This document shows, piece by piece, positions 1-8,683 of a stretch of DNA of 56,664 nucleotides (the first letter of the stretch is position 1; each line of letters begins with the position of its first letter). The DNA is from Patulibacter medicamentivorans. Its GTDB lineage: Bacteria > Actinomycetota > Thermoleophilia > Solirubrobacterales > Solirubrobacteraceae. The position numbers and the translations under genes were made by a program. The stretch lies in contig NZ_AGUD01000306.1 of assembly GCF_000240225.1 (NCBI RefSeq), positions 1-56,664 of the forward strand. Direction: 5' to 3'. Below the pieces are notes generated by a model that made no database searches, was not told where the DNA came from, and was given only the letters and a program-made list of their open reading frames with translations.

Positions 1-1
1 G

Positions 2-403
2 ACCGCCGGCGCGGTGCTGGTCGCCGCGCGGCCGCCGCTGGTCGCCTTCAACCTGGAGCTGGGCGGGGCGGCCACCGTCGACGACGCCCGGCGGATCGCG
101 GCGCTCGTGCGCGACGGCGGGGCCGAGGGGCTGCCGGGCGTGCGGGCGATCGGGCTCGAGCTGGCGCACCCGGACGGCCTGGCGGGCGGCGCGCCGATCG
201 CCCAGGTCTCCTGCAACGTCGAGGACCACCGCGCCGTCCCGCTGGCGGCGCTGGTCGCCGCGGTCGCCCGCCATGCGCCGGTCGCCGCCTGCGAGCTGGT
301 CGGCCTGCCGCCCGCCACCGCCTTCGACGGCTTCCCGGACGACCTGCCGGTGCGCGGTCGGCGGACGCTCGAGGACGCGCTGCGCGGGGACGCGGGCCGG
401 TAG
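2..403 (+). CDS. ftcD: Glutamate formimidoyltransferase, C-terminal part (5' truncated by window)
   Basis: The open frame enters from the left edge and stops with TAG at 401-403; the first GTG at 14 is not the real start because the reading frame and family similarity continue to the edge. The segment ARPPLVAFNLEL followed by AQVSCNVEDH and CELVGLPPA is the C-terminal subdomain pattern of the formiminotransferase of histidine degradation, which moves the formimino group from formiminoglutamate to tetrahydrofolate. No cyclodeaminase domain follows, so this is the transferase-only form. Cytoplasmic. The N-terminal half lies outside the window. Confidence 0.75.
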   Translation, partial: TAGAVLVAARPPLVAFNLELGGAATVDDARRIAALVRDGGAEGLPGVRAIGLELAHPDGLAGGAPIAQVSCNVEDHRAVPLAALVAAVARHAPVAACELVGLPPATAFDGFPDDLPVRGRRTLEDALRGDAGR

Positions 404-444
404 CCGGTCGGTCGGCTCGCCCGACGTCCGCGCGCGGCGGGCCG

Positions 445-1566
445 TCAGTGGCCGGCCGACCGGGCGATCGCCGCGGTCGAGGGCACGTAGCGGGTGGCCG
501 GCGGGTGGCGGCGGCCCATCGGGGCCGACTCGCCGGCGATCGGCCGCCGCATCAGGCTGCGCGCGACGGCCGGGTCGCCGTCGGCGGCGGCCAGCGCCCA
601 CATCAGCTTGACCGTCGCGGTCGCGCTGAGGACGCCGGGCAGGAATCCGACGCCGGCCCCGGTCAGGGTCGGCAGCGACGGGTAGTACGAGCCGGCCACC
701 TCGGGCGCGGCGGCGACGGTCGCCGCGACGATCCCGCCGCGGGCGGTCACGAAGCGGGCGAACCGCTCCAGCGACGCGTCGTCCTCGCCGGTCGGTCCGG
801 TCGCGCACGGGTACAGCTCGGCGACGACCCCGCGCAGCCCGCCCGCGCGGACCGCGGCCTCGAGCGCCGCGAACGGCATCCCGGGGTGGACCCGCAGCTC
901 CAGGACGCGGGGGTCGAAGCGCGCGACCGTCGGCATCGCCGGCGGGGGGACGGGCAGCGGCCACGGCGCCAGCCGCATCAGCCTGCCGCCGACGACCTTG
1001 GCCACCGGCCCGCCGTTGGGCGAGACGAACGCCTCGCCCGACGCCCGGTCCTTGCGCACCCGGGTCCCGAGGTGGACGAGCGCGTCGCCGTCGGGGCTGC
1101 CGGCGAAGATCAGGTAGACGCCGGCCGGCAGGGTCCGCAGCGCGATGATCGCCTGGCGGACGTTGTTGCGGGCGTCGCTCTCGGGATCGTCGGGCGGCAG
1201 GTTCGAGCCCGTCAGGACGACCGGGATCGACAGGTCGGCGAGCGCGAACGACAGCGCCGCGGCGGTGTAGCTCATCGTGTCCGACCCGTGCAGGACGCAG
1301 ATCGCCTCGGCGCCGCGCTCGGCGAGCCGACGGCAGGCGGTCGCGATCGCCTCCCAGTGCTCCGGTCGCGCCTCCTCGGAGTGCAGCTCGACCGGGCGCC
1401 GGACGGTCAGCTGGTGGGACCCGAAGGCGGCCAGTGGTCCGGCCAGCCAGCCGGGCATCCCGCCGGCGTCGTTGCCCCGGACGAGGCGCACGACCTCGGC
1501 GTCGTCGGAGCTGGTCGAACCGATCGTCCCACCGGTGAGGACGAGTCCGAGGCGGTTTCGGGCCAT
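445..1566 (-). CDS. Asparaginase (type I/II asparaginase-glutaminase family)
   Basis: A 373-residue protein with ATG start. It hydrolyses L-asparagine to aspartate and ammonia. The N-terminal TGGTIGS (residues 11-17) carries the first catalytic threonine, and HGSDTM around residue 93 carries the second catalytic Thr-Asp pair; both are hallmarks of this family. A C-terminal subdomain follows with the usual GVVAELYPC-like stretch. There is no signal peptide, so it is probably cytoplasmic. Length is slightly above the usual 320-350. It converges with the ftcD fragment and has no operon partner. The N-terminal region has an extra segment between the first and second motifs that I could not assign. 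Confidence 0.85.
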   Translation of the reverse strand: MARNRLGLVLTGGTIGSTSSDDAEVVRLVRGNDAGGMPGWLAGPLAAFGSHQLTVRRPVELHSEEARPEHWEAIATACRRLAERGAEAICVLHGSDTMSYTAAALSFALADLSIPVVLTGSNLPPDDPESDARNNVRQAIIALRTLPAGVYLIFAGSPDGDALVHLGTRVRKDRASGEAFVSPNGGPVAKVVGGRLMRLAPWPLPVPPPAMPTVARFDPRVLELRVHPGMPFAALEAAVRAGGLRGVVAELYPCATGPTGEDDASLERFARFVTARGGIVAATVAAAPEVAGSYYPSLPTLTGAGVGFLPGVLSATATVKLMWALAAADGDPAVARSLMRRPIAGESAPMGRRHPPATRYVPSTAAIARSAGH

Positions 1567-1635
1567 CCGCTCCAGCGTACGGGTTCGCCGCTGGAGGCTC
1601 CTCGCACGGCCCCGTCGCTACCCTTGCTGGCGCGC

Positions 1636-2001
1636 ATGGCACGTTCGACGAAGCGCCGCACCAAGCACCGCGGCAACGCTGCAGGGATGATCGAGAGCCG
1701 CGGGGCGACGGGCGGTCGTCCCGGCGGGTCCTCGCAGAAGAACGGCGGCAAGCCGCGCGGCGGTGGTCGGGTCGACCCGCGCCTGCGCGAGCCGACCTGG
1801 CGCTCAGCGTTCATCCGCGCGCTGATCGCCGCCGGCATCTTCGTCGCGGTGATGCTGGCGCTGAAGGGCAACCCGGTCTCGGTCGCGCTGACCGGCGTGA
1901 TCCTGCTCGGGCTGTACACGCCGTTCGGCTTCTACACCGATCGCTTCTTCTACCGCCGCCGGATGGCCAAGCTCGGCCAGCAGGACCGCACCAAGAAATG
2001 A
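1636..2001 (+). CDS. Small membrane protein with basic, glycine-rich N-terminus
   Basis: A 121-residue protein from ATG 1636. Residues 1-50 are very basic and rich in Gly, Arg and Lys; two hydrophobic helices follow (IRALIAAGIFVAVMLAL, then VSVALTGVILLGLYTPFGFY), ending in a basic tail. The topology suggests both ends in the cytoplasm. It matches no family I can name. A -10-like TACCCT at 1619-1624 lies just upstream. It precedes the MBL hydrolase and hisS, so it may be co-transcribed with them. Function unknown. Confidence 0.6.
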   Translation: MARSTKRRTKHRGNAAGMIESRGATGGRPGGSSQKNGGKPRGGGRVDPRLREPTWRSAFIRALIAAGIFVAVMLALKGNPVSVALTGVILLGLYTPFGFYTDRFFYRRRMAKLGQQDRTKK

Positions 2002-2055
2002 CGTCGCGCCGGCGACCGCCGGCGCAGCCCGATCCCTCCGACCGAAGCCACCGCC

Positions 2056-2697
2056 ATGGACGTCCGCATGTTCACCCTGGGCATGATCCAGGAGAACGCC
2101 TTCCTCGTTCGCCGGCCCGGGGCCAGCGAGGCCGTGATCATCGATCCCGGCGACGAGGCCCCGAAGCTGCTGGCCGCCTTCGAGGAGCTGGGCGTGACGC
2201 TGGCCGGGATCCTCGTCACCCACACCCACTTCGACCACATCGGCGCGGTCGCCGACCTGCACGACGCGACCGGGGCCGAGGTCTGGTGCCCGGCCGGCGA
2301 GGTCGAGATCCTGCGCGATCCGAACGCCGTGATGCGGTGGGAGGGCTTCGGGCCGTTCCGCGGCTACGACCCCGAGCACCTGGTCAAGGGCGGCGACGTC
2401 GTGTCGCTGGCCGGGTTCGACTTCCAGGTCGTCTCGACCCCCGGCCACAGCCCCGACCACGTCACCTACGCGCTGCCCGACGAGGGCGCGCTGTTCTCCG
2501 GCGACGTGCTCTTCCAGGGCTCGGTCGGCCGCACCGACCTGCCCGGCGCCGACCACGCGACGCTGATGGCGTCGATCGGCTCGCTGCTGGATCGGTTCGA
2601 CGACGCGACGACGGTCTACCCGGGCCACATGGGCCCGACGACGCTCGGCCGCGAGCGCCAGACGAACCCGTTCGTCCTGCAGATCCTCGGGGCCTAG
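2056..2697 (+). CDS. MBL-fold metallo-hydrolase (glyoxalase II-like)
   Basis: A 213-residue single-domain metallo-beta-lactamase-fold enzyme. The metal-binding motif THTHFDH (residues 55-61), the later TPGHSPDH, SGDVLFQ and VYPGHMGPT supply the His and Asp ligands of a binuclear zinc or iron site. Such short proteins resemble hydroxyacylglutathione hydrolase, but the glutathione-binding C-terminal domain of true GloB is missing and actinobacteria lack glutathione, so the substrate is unknown. The stop is 4 bases before the hisS start, so the two are likely one operon, an arrangement often seen in high-GC Gram-positives. Confidence 0.85.
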   Translation: MDVRMFTLGMIQENAFLVRRPGASEAVIIDPGDEAPKLLAAFEELGVTLAGILVTHTHFDHIGAVADLHDATGAEVWCPAGEVEILRDPNAVMRWEGFGPFRGYDPEHLVKGGDVVSLAGFDFQVVSTPGHSPDHVTYALPDEGALFSGDVLFQGSVGRTDLPGADHATLMASIGSLLDRFDDATTVYPGHMGPTTLGRERQTNPFVLQILGA

Positions 2698-2701
2698 GCC
2701 C

Positions 2702-4102
2702 GTGGCCGAGATCATCCGCGCCCAGCGCGGCACCCACGACGTCCTGCCCGACGAGGGGTCGCGGCGCCAGCTGATCGAGCTGGCGTGCCGCGAGATCCTC
2801 GGGAACGCGGGCTACCAGCGGATCGAGACGCCGATCTTCGAGGCGACCGAGCTGTTCCACCGCGGCGTCGGCGGCAGCACCGACATCGTCCAGAAGGAGA
2901 CCTACACCTTCGACGACCGTGGCGGCCGCAGCCTGACGCTGCGCCCGGAGGGCACCGCCGGCGTTGCCCGCGCCTACCTCGAGCACGGGATGCACAAGCT
3001 GCCGCAGCCGGTGCGGGTCTGGTACTGGGGGCCGTTCTTCCGCTACGAGCGCGCCCAGGCGGGCCGCCAGCGCCAGTTCTGGCAGTTCGGCGCCGAGGCG
3101 CTCGGCAGCGACGATCCGGCGCTCGACGCCGAGGGGATCGTGCTGCTGCAGCGGATCATCGAGCGGGTGCTGCGCTCCGGGGCGACCCAGCGCGCGCTCG
3201 CCGAGCGGCGCGCGGCAGGCGCGACCGGCGTCGATCAGGACGCGGTGGCGGTAGCGGCGGACGCGGCGGTCGCCGCTGCCGGCCTGCGGCTGCGGATCGG
3301 CTCGCTCGGCTCGATCGCGGGCCGGGCGGCCTACCGCGAGCTGCTCGTCGCCTACCTGCGCGAGCACCAGGACCGGCTCTCGGCCGAGGTCGTCGAGCGG
3401 ATCGACCTCAACCCGCTGCGGGCCTTCGACGCCGACGACCCAGGGACCCGCGAGGTGATGGCGGGGGCGCCGCTGCTGCTCGACCACCTGCCGGCCGAGG
3501 ACGCCGAGCACTTCGCCGAGGTGCGGGCGCTGCTGGACGCGGCCGGGGTCGCCTACGAGATCGACCCGACCCTCGTCCGCGGGCTCGACTACTACTCGCG
3601 GACGCTCTTCGAGTTCACCTCCGATGCGCTCGGCGCGCAGTCGGGAGTCGGCGGGGGCGGCCGCTACGACGGGCTGGTCGAGCAGCTCGGCGGCCCCGCG
3701 ACGCCGGCCTTCGGCTGGGGCGCCGGGATCGAGCGGCTGCTGCTGTGCCTCGGCGAGATGCCGTCGCACGCGCGCCGCCCGGTCGCGTACGTGATCTGGC
3801 CGGAGGGCCGTCGCCGCGAGGCGTTCGCCGTCGCCGACGCCGTTCGCACCATGGGCTACGCGACCGAGCTGGACCTCGCCGGACGCGGCCTGAAGGGCCA
3901 GCGGCGACGGGCCGAGCGGTCCGGCGCCCAGAACCTGATCAGCGTCCAGGACGACGGCACGCTGGCGGTCCGGCGGATCGCCGACGGGCGCGAGGAGGCG
4001 GTGGCCGACGCCGCCGCGGCGGCCGACCTGGTGGGCCGCTGGCAGTGGCCCGAGGACCAGGCGCCGGCACAGGGCGCCGGGCAGCAGACCGGCAGCGCCT
4101 GA
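2702..4102 (+). CDS. hisS: Histidine--tRNA ligase
   Basis: A 466-residue class II aminoacyl-tRNA synthetase with GTG start. It charges tRNA-His in the cytoplasm. Visible landmarks are RGTHDVLPDE near residue 9, TLRPEGT at 79-85, the motif 2 region FFRYERAQAGRQRQFWQFGAE (112-132), the histidine-specific LVRGLDYYSRTLFEF and motif 3 GWGAGIERLLL. It is longer than the usual ~420 residues because of an Ala/Val-rich insertion after residue 155 or so and a C-terminal tail. It lies in a run with aspS (21 bases downstream), a pairing common in Gram-positive bacteria. Confidence 0.97.
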   Translation: MAEIIRAQRGTHDVLPDEGSRRQLIELACREILGNAGYQRIETPIFEATELFHRGVGGSTDIVQKETYTFDDRGGRSLTLRPEGTAGVARAYLEHGMHKLPQPVRVWYWGPFFRYERAQAGRQRQFWQFGAEALGSDDPALDAEGIVLLQRIIERVLRSGATQRALAERRAAGATGVDQDAVAVAADAAVAAAGLRLRIGSLGSIAGRAAYRELLVAYLREHQDRLSAEVVERIDLNPLRAFDADDPGTREVMAGAPLLLDHLPAEDAEHFAEVRALLDAAGVAYEIDPTLVRGLDYYSRTLFEFTSDALGAQSGVGGGGRYDGLVEQLGGPATPAFGWGAGIERLLLCLGEMPSHARRPVAYVIWPEGRRREAFAVADAVRTMGYATELDLAGRGLKGQRRRAERSGAQNLISVQDDGTLAVRRIADGREEAVADAAAAADLVGRWQWPEDQAPAQGAGQQTGSA

Positions 4103-4109
4103 CGGCCGA

Positions 4110-4115
4110 TACGGT
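4110..4115 (+). promoter_or_regulatory. Possible -10 box for aspS
   Basis: TACGGT sits 8 bases before the aspS ATG at 4124. It fits the TANNNT-N6-8-start pattern seen before other genes here, so aspS may have its own near-leaderless promoter in addition to read-through from hisS. Inference from one hexamer only. Confidence 0.3.
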
Positions 4116-4123
4116 TGCGGGCG

Positions 4124-6079
4124 ATGCCTGCCCCCGACCAGCGCCCGTCCGCGACCACCACGCCGCCCTCCAACGCCGACGCCCGCCGCGACGCGCTCGA
4201 CGCGCGGGTAGCCGGGCTGGTCCGCGACACCGTCACCGGGGCGCCGCTCGTCGCCAACCGCTTCCGCGGCGCCTGGGCCGGGACGATCGGCGAGGGCCAG
4301 GTCGGCGAGACGCTGCGGGTCGCCGGCTGGGTCCATCGCCGTCGCGACCACGGCGGGCTGATCTTCGTCGACCTGCGCGACCGGACCGGGCTGCTGCAGG
4401 TCGTCTTCGATCCCGACACGTCGGGCCCCGAGGTCTTCGCCGCGGCCGAGCGGCTGCGCAGCGAGCACGTGATCTCGGTGCAGGGCGTTCTGGCGGCCCG
4501 TGGCGCCGAGCACGTCAACCCGCGGATGGAGACCGGCGCGGTCGAGCTGCGGGTGGCGGAGATCGACGTCCTGGCCGAGGCCGAGACGCCGCCGTTCGCG
4601 GTCGACGAGGACGGCGACGTCGACGAGCTGCTGCGGCTCAAGCGGCGCGTGATCGACCTTCGCCGCGAGCGCAACCGCGACGCCCTGCTGCTGCGCAGCC
4701 GGATCGTCCGCGAGATCCGCTCGGCGCTCGACGAGGAGGGCTTCCTCGACATCGAGACGCCGATGCTGACCCGCTCGACGCCCGAGGGCGCGCGCGACTT
4801 CCTGGTCCCGTCGCGGCTGCAGCCCGGCAGCTTCTACGCGCTGCCGCAGTCGCCGCAGCTGTTCAAGCAGCTGTTCATGATCGCCGGCCTCGAGCGCTAC
4901 TACCAGATCGTCCGCTGCTTCCGGGACGAGGACCTGCGCGCCGACCGCCAGCCGGAGTTCACCCAGCTGGACGCCGAGCTGAGCTTCGTCGACGAGGACG
5001 ACGTGATCGCCGTCTTCGAGCGCGTGATGGCGCGGGCGTTCGCCGCCGGCGGCCTCGACGTGGCGGCTCCCGCGTGGGAGCGGATGGGCTACGACGAGGC
5101 GCTGCTGCGGTTCGGCAACGATCGCCCCGACCGCCGCTTCGGGCTCGAGATCCAGGAGCTGTCGGAGGCCCTGAGCACGACCGAGTTCAAGGTCTTCGCC
5201 GGCACGCTCGCGTCCGGCGGCGTCGTCCGCGGGATCAACGCCGGCGGCCTGACCGTGCCGCGCAAGCAGCTCGACGAGCTGACCGAGATCGCGAAGAAGG
5301 CCGGCGCCGGCGGCCTGGTCTGGGGCTTCGTCGAGGAGGACGGCTCCTGGCGCTCGCCGATCGCGAAGTTCCTGACGCCCGAGGAGATCGAGGCGATCAA
5401 GGGCACGCTGTCGGCGTCGCCCGGCGACCTGCTGCTGATCGTCGCCGACAAGGCGCCGACGGCGGCCAACGTGCTCGGCACGCTGCGGCTGGAGCTGGCC
5501 GACCGCTTCGACCTGCGCGAGGACCGCAACGACGTGCTCTGGATCGTCGACTTCCCGATGTTCGAGCACGACGCCGGCGAGGACCGCTGGGACGCGATCC
5601 ACCACCCGTTCACGCAGCCGTGCGCGCCGGGCGGCGCCGCGGTCACCGCCGACGAGCTGCGCCCCGGCGGCACCTACGGCCCGGGTGGCGCGGAAGGGCC
5701 GGGCGCGCTGCACTCGCGCGCCTACGACCTGGTCGTCAACGGCTGGGAGGTCGGCGGCGGCTCGATCCGCGTCAACCGGATCGAGCAGCAGCAGGCGATC
5801 CTCGAGCTGCTGGGCTTCACGCCCGACGACGCCCAGGAGCGCTTCGGATTCCTGCTCGACGCGCTCAAGGCCGGCGCGCCGCCGCACGGCGGGATCGCGT
5901 TCGGCATCGATCGCCTGGCCGCGCTCTGCGCCGGCCGCGACTCGCTGCGCGACGTGATCGCGTTCCCGAAGACGGCATCCGGTGGTGACCCGCTGACCGG
6001 TGCTCCGGCGCCGGTCGACGCGACCCAGCTGCGCGACGTCGGGCTGCGGTCGACGGTCGAGGCGGCGCCCGCCGGCTGA
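4124..6079 (+). CDS. aspS: Aspartate--tRNA ligase (bacterial type)
   Basis: A 651-residue class II synthetase from ATG 4124 (an in-frame TTG lies 9 bases upstream). The anticodon-binding OB fold begins near residue 62 and contains VAGWVHRRRDHGG; the catalytic core has RYYQIVRCFRDEDLRADRQPE-type motif 2 and a C-terminal GIAFGIDRLAAL motif 3; a GAD insertion domain sits between. About 50 low-complexity residues precede the OB fold, so the true start could be internal. The His in RRRDHGG (residue 76) is the residue reported in non-discriminating AspRS, which also makes Asp-tRNA-Asn for GatCAB; this is inference. Its TGA stop abuts the TCA of the opposing regulator gene. Confidence 0.96.
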   Translation: MPAPDQRPSATTTPPSNADARRDALDARVAGLVRDTVTGAPLVANRFRGAWAGTIGEGQVGETLRVAGWVHRRRDHGGLIFVDLRDRTGLLQVVFDPDTSGPEVFAAAERLRSEHVISVQGVLAARGAEHVNPRMETGAVELRVAEIDVLAEAETPPFAVDEDGDVDELLRLKRRVIDLRRERNRDALLLRSRIVREIRSALDEEGFLDIETPMLTRSTPEGARDFLVPSRLQPGSFYALPQSPQLFKQLFMIAGLERYYQIVRCFRDEDLRADRQPEFTQLDAELSFVDEDDVIAVFERVMARAFAAGGLDVAAPAWERMGYDEALLRFGNDRPDRRFGLEIQELSEALSTTEFKVFAGTLASGGVVRGINAGGLTVPRKQLDELTEIAKKAGAGGLVWGFVEEDGSWRSPIAKFLTPEEIEAIKGTLSASPGDLLLIVADKAPTAANVLGTLRLELADRFDLREDRNDVLWIVDFPMFEHDAGEDRWDAIHHPFTQPCAPGGAAVTADELRPGGTYGPGGAEGPGALHSRAYDLVVNGWEVGGGSIRVNRIEQQQAILELLGFTPDDAQERFGFLLDALKAGAPPHGGIAFGIDRLAALCAGRDSLRDVIAFPKTASGGDPLTGAPAPVDATQLRDVGLRSTVEAAPAG

Positions 6080-8587
6080 TCAGGCGCGGTGGCCGAGGGC
6101 GTCGGCGACGACGCCCCCGGCCAGCAGCAGCAGGTCCTCGATCCGGGTGTAGGAGAGCTCGGTCAGCTCGGCGATCCGCCGCAGGCGGTGGTCGAGCGAG
6201 TTCGGGTGCAGGTGCAGCGCGCGCGCCGTCGCCTGCCGGTCGAGGTCAGCCGCCAGGTACGCGCGCAGCGTCGCGACCAGGTCGGGGCCGCGGCGCCCGG
6301 CGGGGCTGTCGAGCCGTCCGACGACGCGCGCCCGCAACGCCGCGGCCAGCGCCGGGTTGGCGTCGATCAGCAGCTCGAACGACCGGTCGGTCGCGACGAC
6401 CAGGCCGCGGTCGCCCTGCTGGTCGGCGATCCGCAGCAGCGACCGCGTGGTGGCGACCTCGTCGTGCAGCCGGTCCAGCGGCATGCCGTCGCCGACGGCG
6501 GCGAGCAGGCTCGGCGGCAGCTGTCCCAGCGGCAGATCGGCGGGGACCACCGCGATCACCTGCCCGCCGCGCTCGGCCGCCGGCCAGCCGCCGGTGCGGA
6601 ACGCCGACGCCAGCTGGCTGCCGCTCGCGACGCCGTGGCCGGTCGCCGCGACCGGCCGCAGCGGCTGGTCGCCGTCGAGGCCGAGGTTGCGGGCGGCCGC
6701 GTGCACGCGGCGGGGGTCGCTGACGGCCGCGGTCAGCGCGTCGATCAGCTCCTGGCTGCCGGAGGTCGGCATCGGCTGCGCGGATCGCGGGGCCTCCTTG
6801 GCGGCGCGGGTGATCGCGCTGGCGTAGCGGAACAGCCGGCCGGCGACCATCGGCAGCACGACCCGGTCCTGGGCGGTCGTCTCCGCGAGCAGCGCCTCCC
6901 AGATCATCGTGCCGGCCAGGCCGGCGGCGCGCAGCGTGTCCTCCGGCGTCACCCCGAGCGCCAGGTGCTCGAGGATCCGCTCGTCGGCGCGGCCGAACTC
7001 GAGCTCGGCCTGGGGGCGGGGGTCGCAGAGGATGGCGAGCAGCTCGTCGATGCCCTCGCGAACGCCGGGCAGCAGCGCCACGTCGCTGTCGGGCAGGGCC
7101 GCGAAGCTCGGATAGTGCTCGCGATAGCCGGCGGCGATCGCGGCCGCCAGCGCGTCGCGGTCGACGCGGGCGGCGACATCGGCCGCGACGTTGGCGGGGT
7201 ACGGCGGCTCGCGTGGGGGCGGCGGCGGCGCGGTCCGGTGGCGCTCCAGCTCGGCGGCCTTGAGCCCGAGCGCGACGACGCAGCGCGCGTGGACCCGCTG
7301 CAGGTCGAGCCCGGTGACCGCCGAGATCCGGCCGGCGCGGTACCGCAGCGTGCTCGGGTGGACGCCCAGGGCGGCGGCCGCCGCCTGGCGGTTGAGGTTG
7401 GCCTCGACGAGCGCCCGCGCGGCGGAGCGCAGGTCGGCCTCGCCGCGGCTGGCCGTCCGCAGGCGCTCGATCGGCAGCGCCATCGTCGCCGCGATCGACG
7501 GAGCCGCCAGCAGCATCCGCTCGAACAGCAGCGCCGGCTCCGCGACCGTGCCGCGGTGACCGAGCAGGTGGGCCGTCGCGGCCAGGTCGGCGAGCGCATT
7601 CCAGCGCGACTCGAGGTCGCCGAGGTCGCCCGGCTCGCCGAGGGCGACGAGCGCGTCGGCGCCGACCGCGTGCGGCTCGAACGGCCGCTCGGCGAGGCCG
7701 ACGATCGCGCCGGGACGGGTGATCGCGATCGCGCCGGCCCGGCGCAGGCGGCGGGCGAGGGCCGCGTGCTCGCGCGGGCGTCCGGCCGCGGGACGGACGA
7801 CGAACGGCCGGCGGGCGCGATCCAGGTCGACCCCGAGCCGCTCGGCGGCGGCGCGCGCGTCGGGATCGGCGGCGGTCGCCGAGGTGGCGAGCAGCCGGCT
7901 GGCCGCCTCGTCCTCGAGCGCGTCGGGCAGCTGCTGGGCCATCGCGACCGCGACGTCGTAGATCAGCCCGGCGATCGACAGCAGCCGGTTGCAGGCGTCG
8001 AGCAGCGGCTCCAGCTCGTGCGGGTAGGAGGTCCGCGCCAGGTGGTCCCAGAGCACGGGGGTGCCGACCGAGAACCAGGCCACCACGTCCTCGACCCGCA
8101 GCCCCCAGACGGCCAGGTCGGCGCACCGCTCGCCGATCGCCAGCGCCTCGTCGGGACGGTAGCTGCGGTCCTCGGCGAGCAGGGCCAGCAGCATCTCCAG
8201 GTTGCCGGCGACGGCTGATCGCAGTGGGCCGGCGACGACCTCGGCCGGCATCGCGGCGAGGGTCGGGACCTCGAGCGTGATCGTCGACAGCACCGCGTCG
8301 ACGACCGTGTCGCGGTCGAGCCGCTGCACCACCGCCGCGACCGACGACGAGGGGATCGACGCGCCGTCGGCACGTGGTTGCGTCTCCGCGACGATGGCTG
8401 CTGGCTCCCTTCCGATGACCCGGTCCGACCCGACGAAGGCGACCGTAGCAATCCGCCCCGAGGCGCTGCGGAAACGTTTGATGCTGGTGGAACGACCGCG
8501 TGGGGCCGACGTCCGGCGTCCCTGGCATGGGGGATGGCCGTGCGGGCGGATCTCGCTGGACGCCGGTCCCAAGCGGGAGCCCGCCAA
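6080..8587 (-). CDS. PucR-like transcriptional regulator with two PucR-type HTH domains
   Basis: Up to 835 residues from a TTG at 8587, but similarity-like sequence starts only near residue 80, so the real start is uncertain. Two copies of the PucR C-terminal helix-turn-helix are visible: RQAAAAALGVHPSTLRYR near residue 400 and RQATARALHLHPNSLDHRL near residue 790, each ending a ~400-residue half with a helical regulator region. The protein therefore looks like a tandem duplication of one regulator. A Shine-Dalgarno-like GGAAGGGAG (complement of 8405-8413) lies 9 bases before an in-frame ATC at 8395, a possible unusual start; GTG codons at 8332 and 8329 are alternatives. Targets unknown. It converges on aspS and diverges from a secreted-protein gene. 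Confidence 0.75.
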   Translation of the reverse strand: MAGSRLGPASSEIRPHGHPPCQGRRTSAPRGRSTSIKRFRSASGRIATVAFVGSDRVIGREPAAIVAETQPRADGASIPSSSVAAVVQRLDRDTVVDAVLSTITLEVPTLAAMPAEVVAGPLRSAVAGNLEMLLALLAEDRSYRPDEALAIGERCADLAVWGLRVEDVVAWFSVGTPVLWDHLARTSYPHELEPLLDACNRLLSIAGLIYDVAVAMAQQLPDALEDEAASRLLATSATAADPDARAAAERLGVDLDRARRPFVVRPAAGRPREHAALARRLRRAGAIAITRPGAIVGLAERPFEPHAVGADALVALGEPGDLGDLESRWNALADLAATAHLLGHRGTVAEPALLFERMLLAAPSIAATMALPIERLRTASRGEADLRSAARALVEANLNRQAAAAALGVHPSTLRYRAGRISAVTGLDLQRVHARCVVALGLKAAELERHRTAPPPPPREPPYPANVAADVAARVDRDALAAAIAAGYREHYPSFAALPDSDVALLPGVREGIDELLAILCDPRPQAELEFGRADERILEHLALGVTPEDTLRAAGLAGTMIWEALLAETTAQDRVVLPMVAGRLFRYASAITRAAKEAPRSAQPMPTSGSQELIDALTAAVSDPRRVHAAARNLGLDGDQPLRPVAATGHGVASGSQLASAFRTGGWPAAERGGQVIAVVPADLPLGQLPPSLLAAVGDGMPLDRLHDEVATTRSLLRIADQQGDRGLVVATDRSFELLIDANPALAAALRARVVGRLDSPAGRRGPDLVATLRAYLAADLDRQATARALHLHPNSLDHRLRRIAELTELSYTRIEDLLLLAGGVVADALGHRA

Positions 8588-8683
8588 CTTCGTGACCGCT
8601 GACGAGTCTCGGCCCCTCGAACGTCGTCAACATCGTGCTGCCGCCGGTGATGGGCCGACGGTGCAACCAACGAAGGGGGACCG

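Noticed and set aside
2462..5887. Long open minus-strand frame across hisS and aspS
   Set aside because: Composition is that of an antisense shadow (Arg/Ala/Gln-rich, no motifs), and the plus-strand genes are certain.
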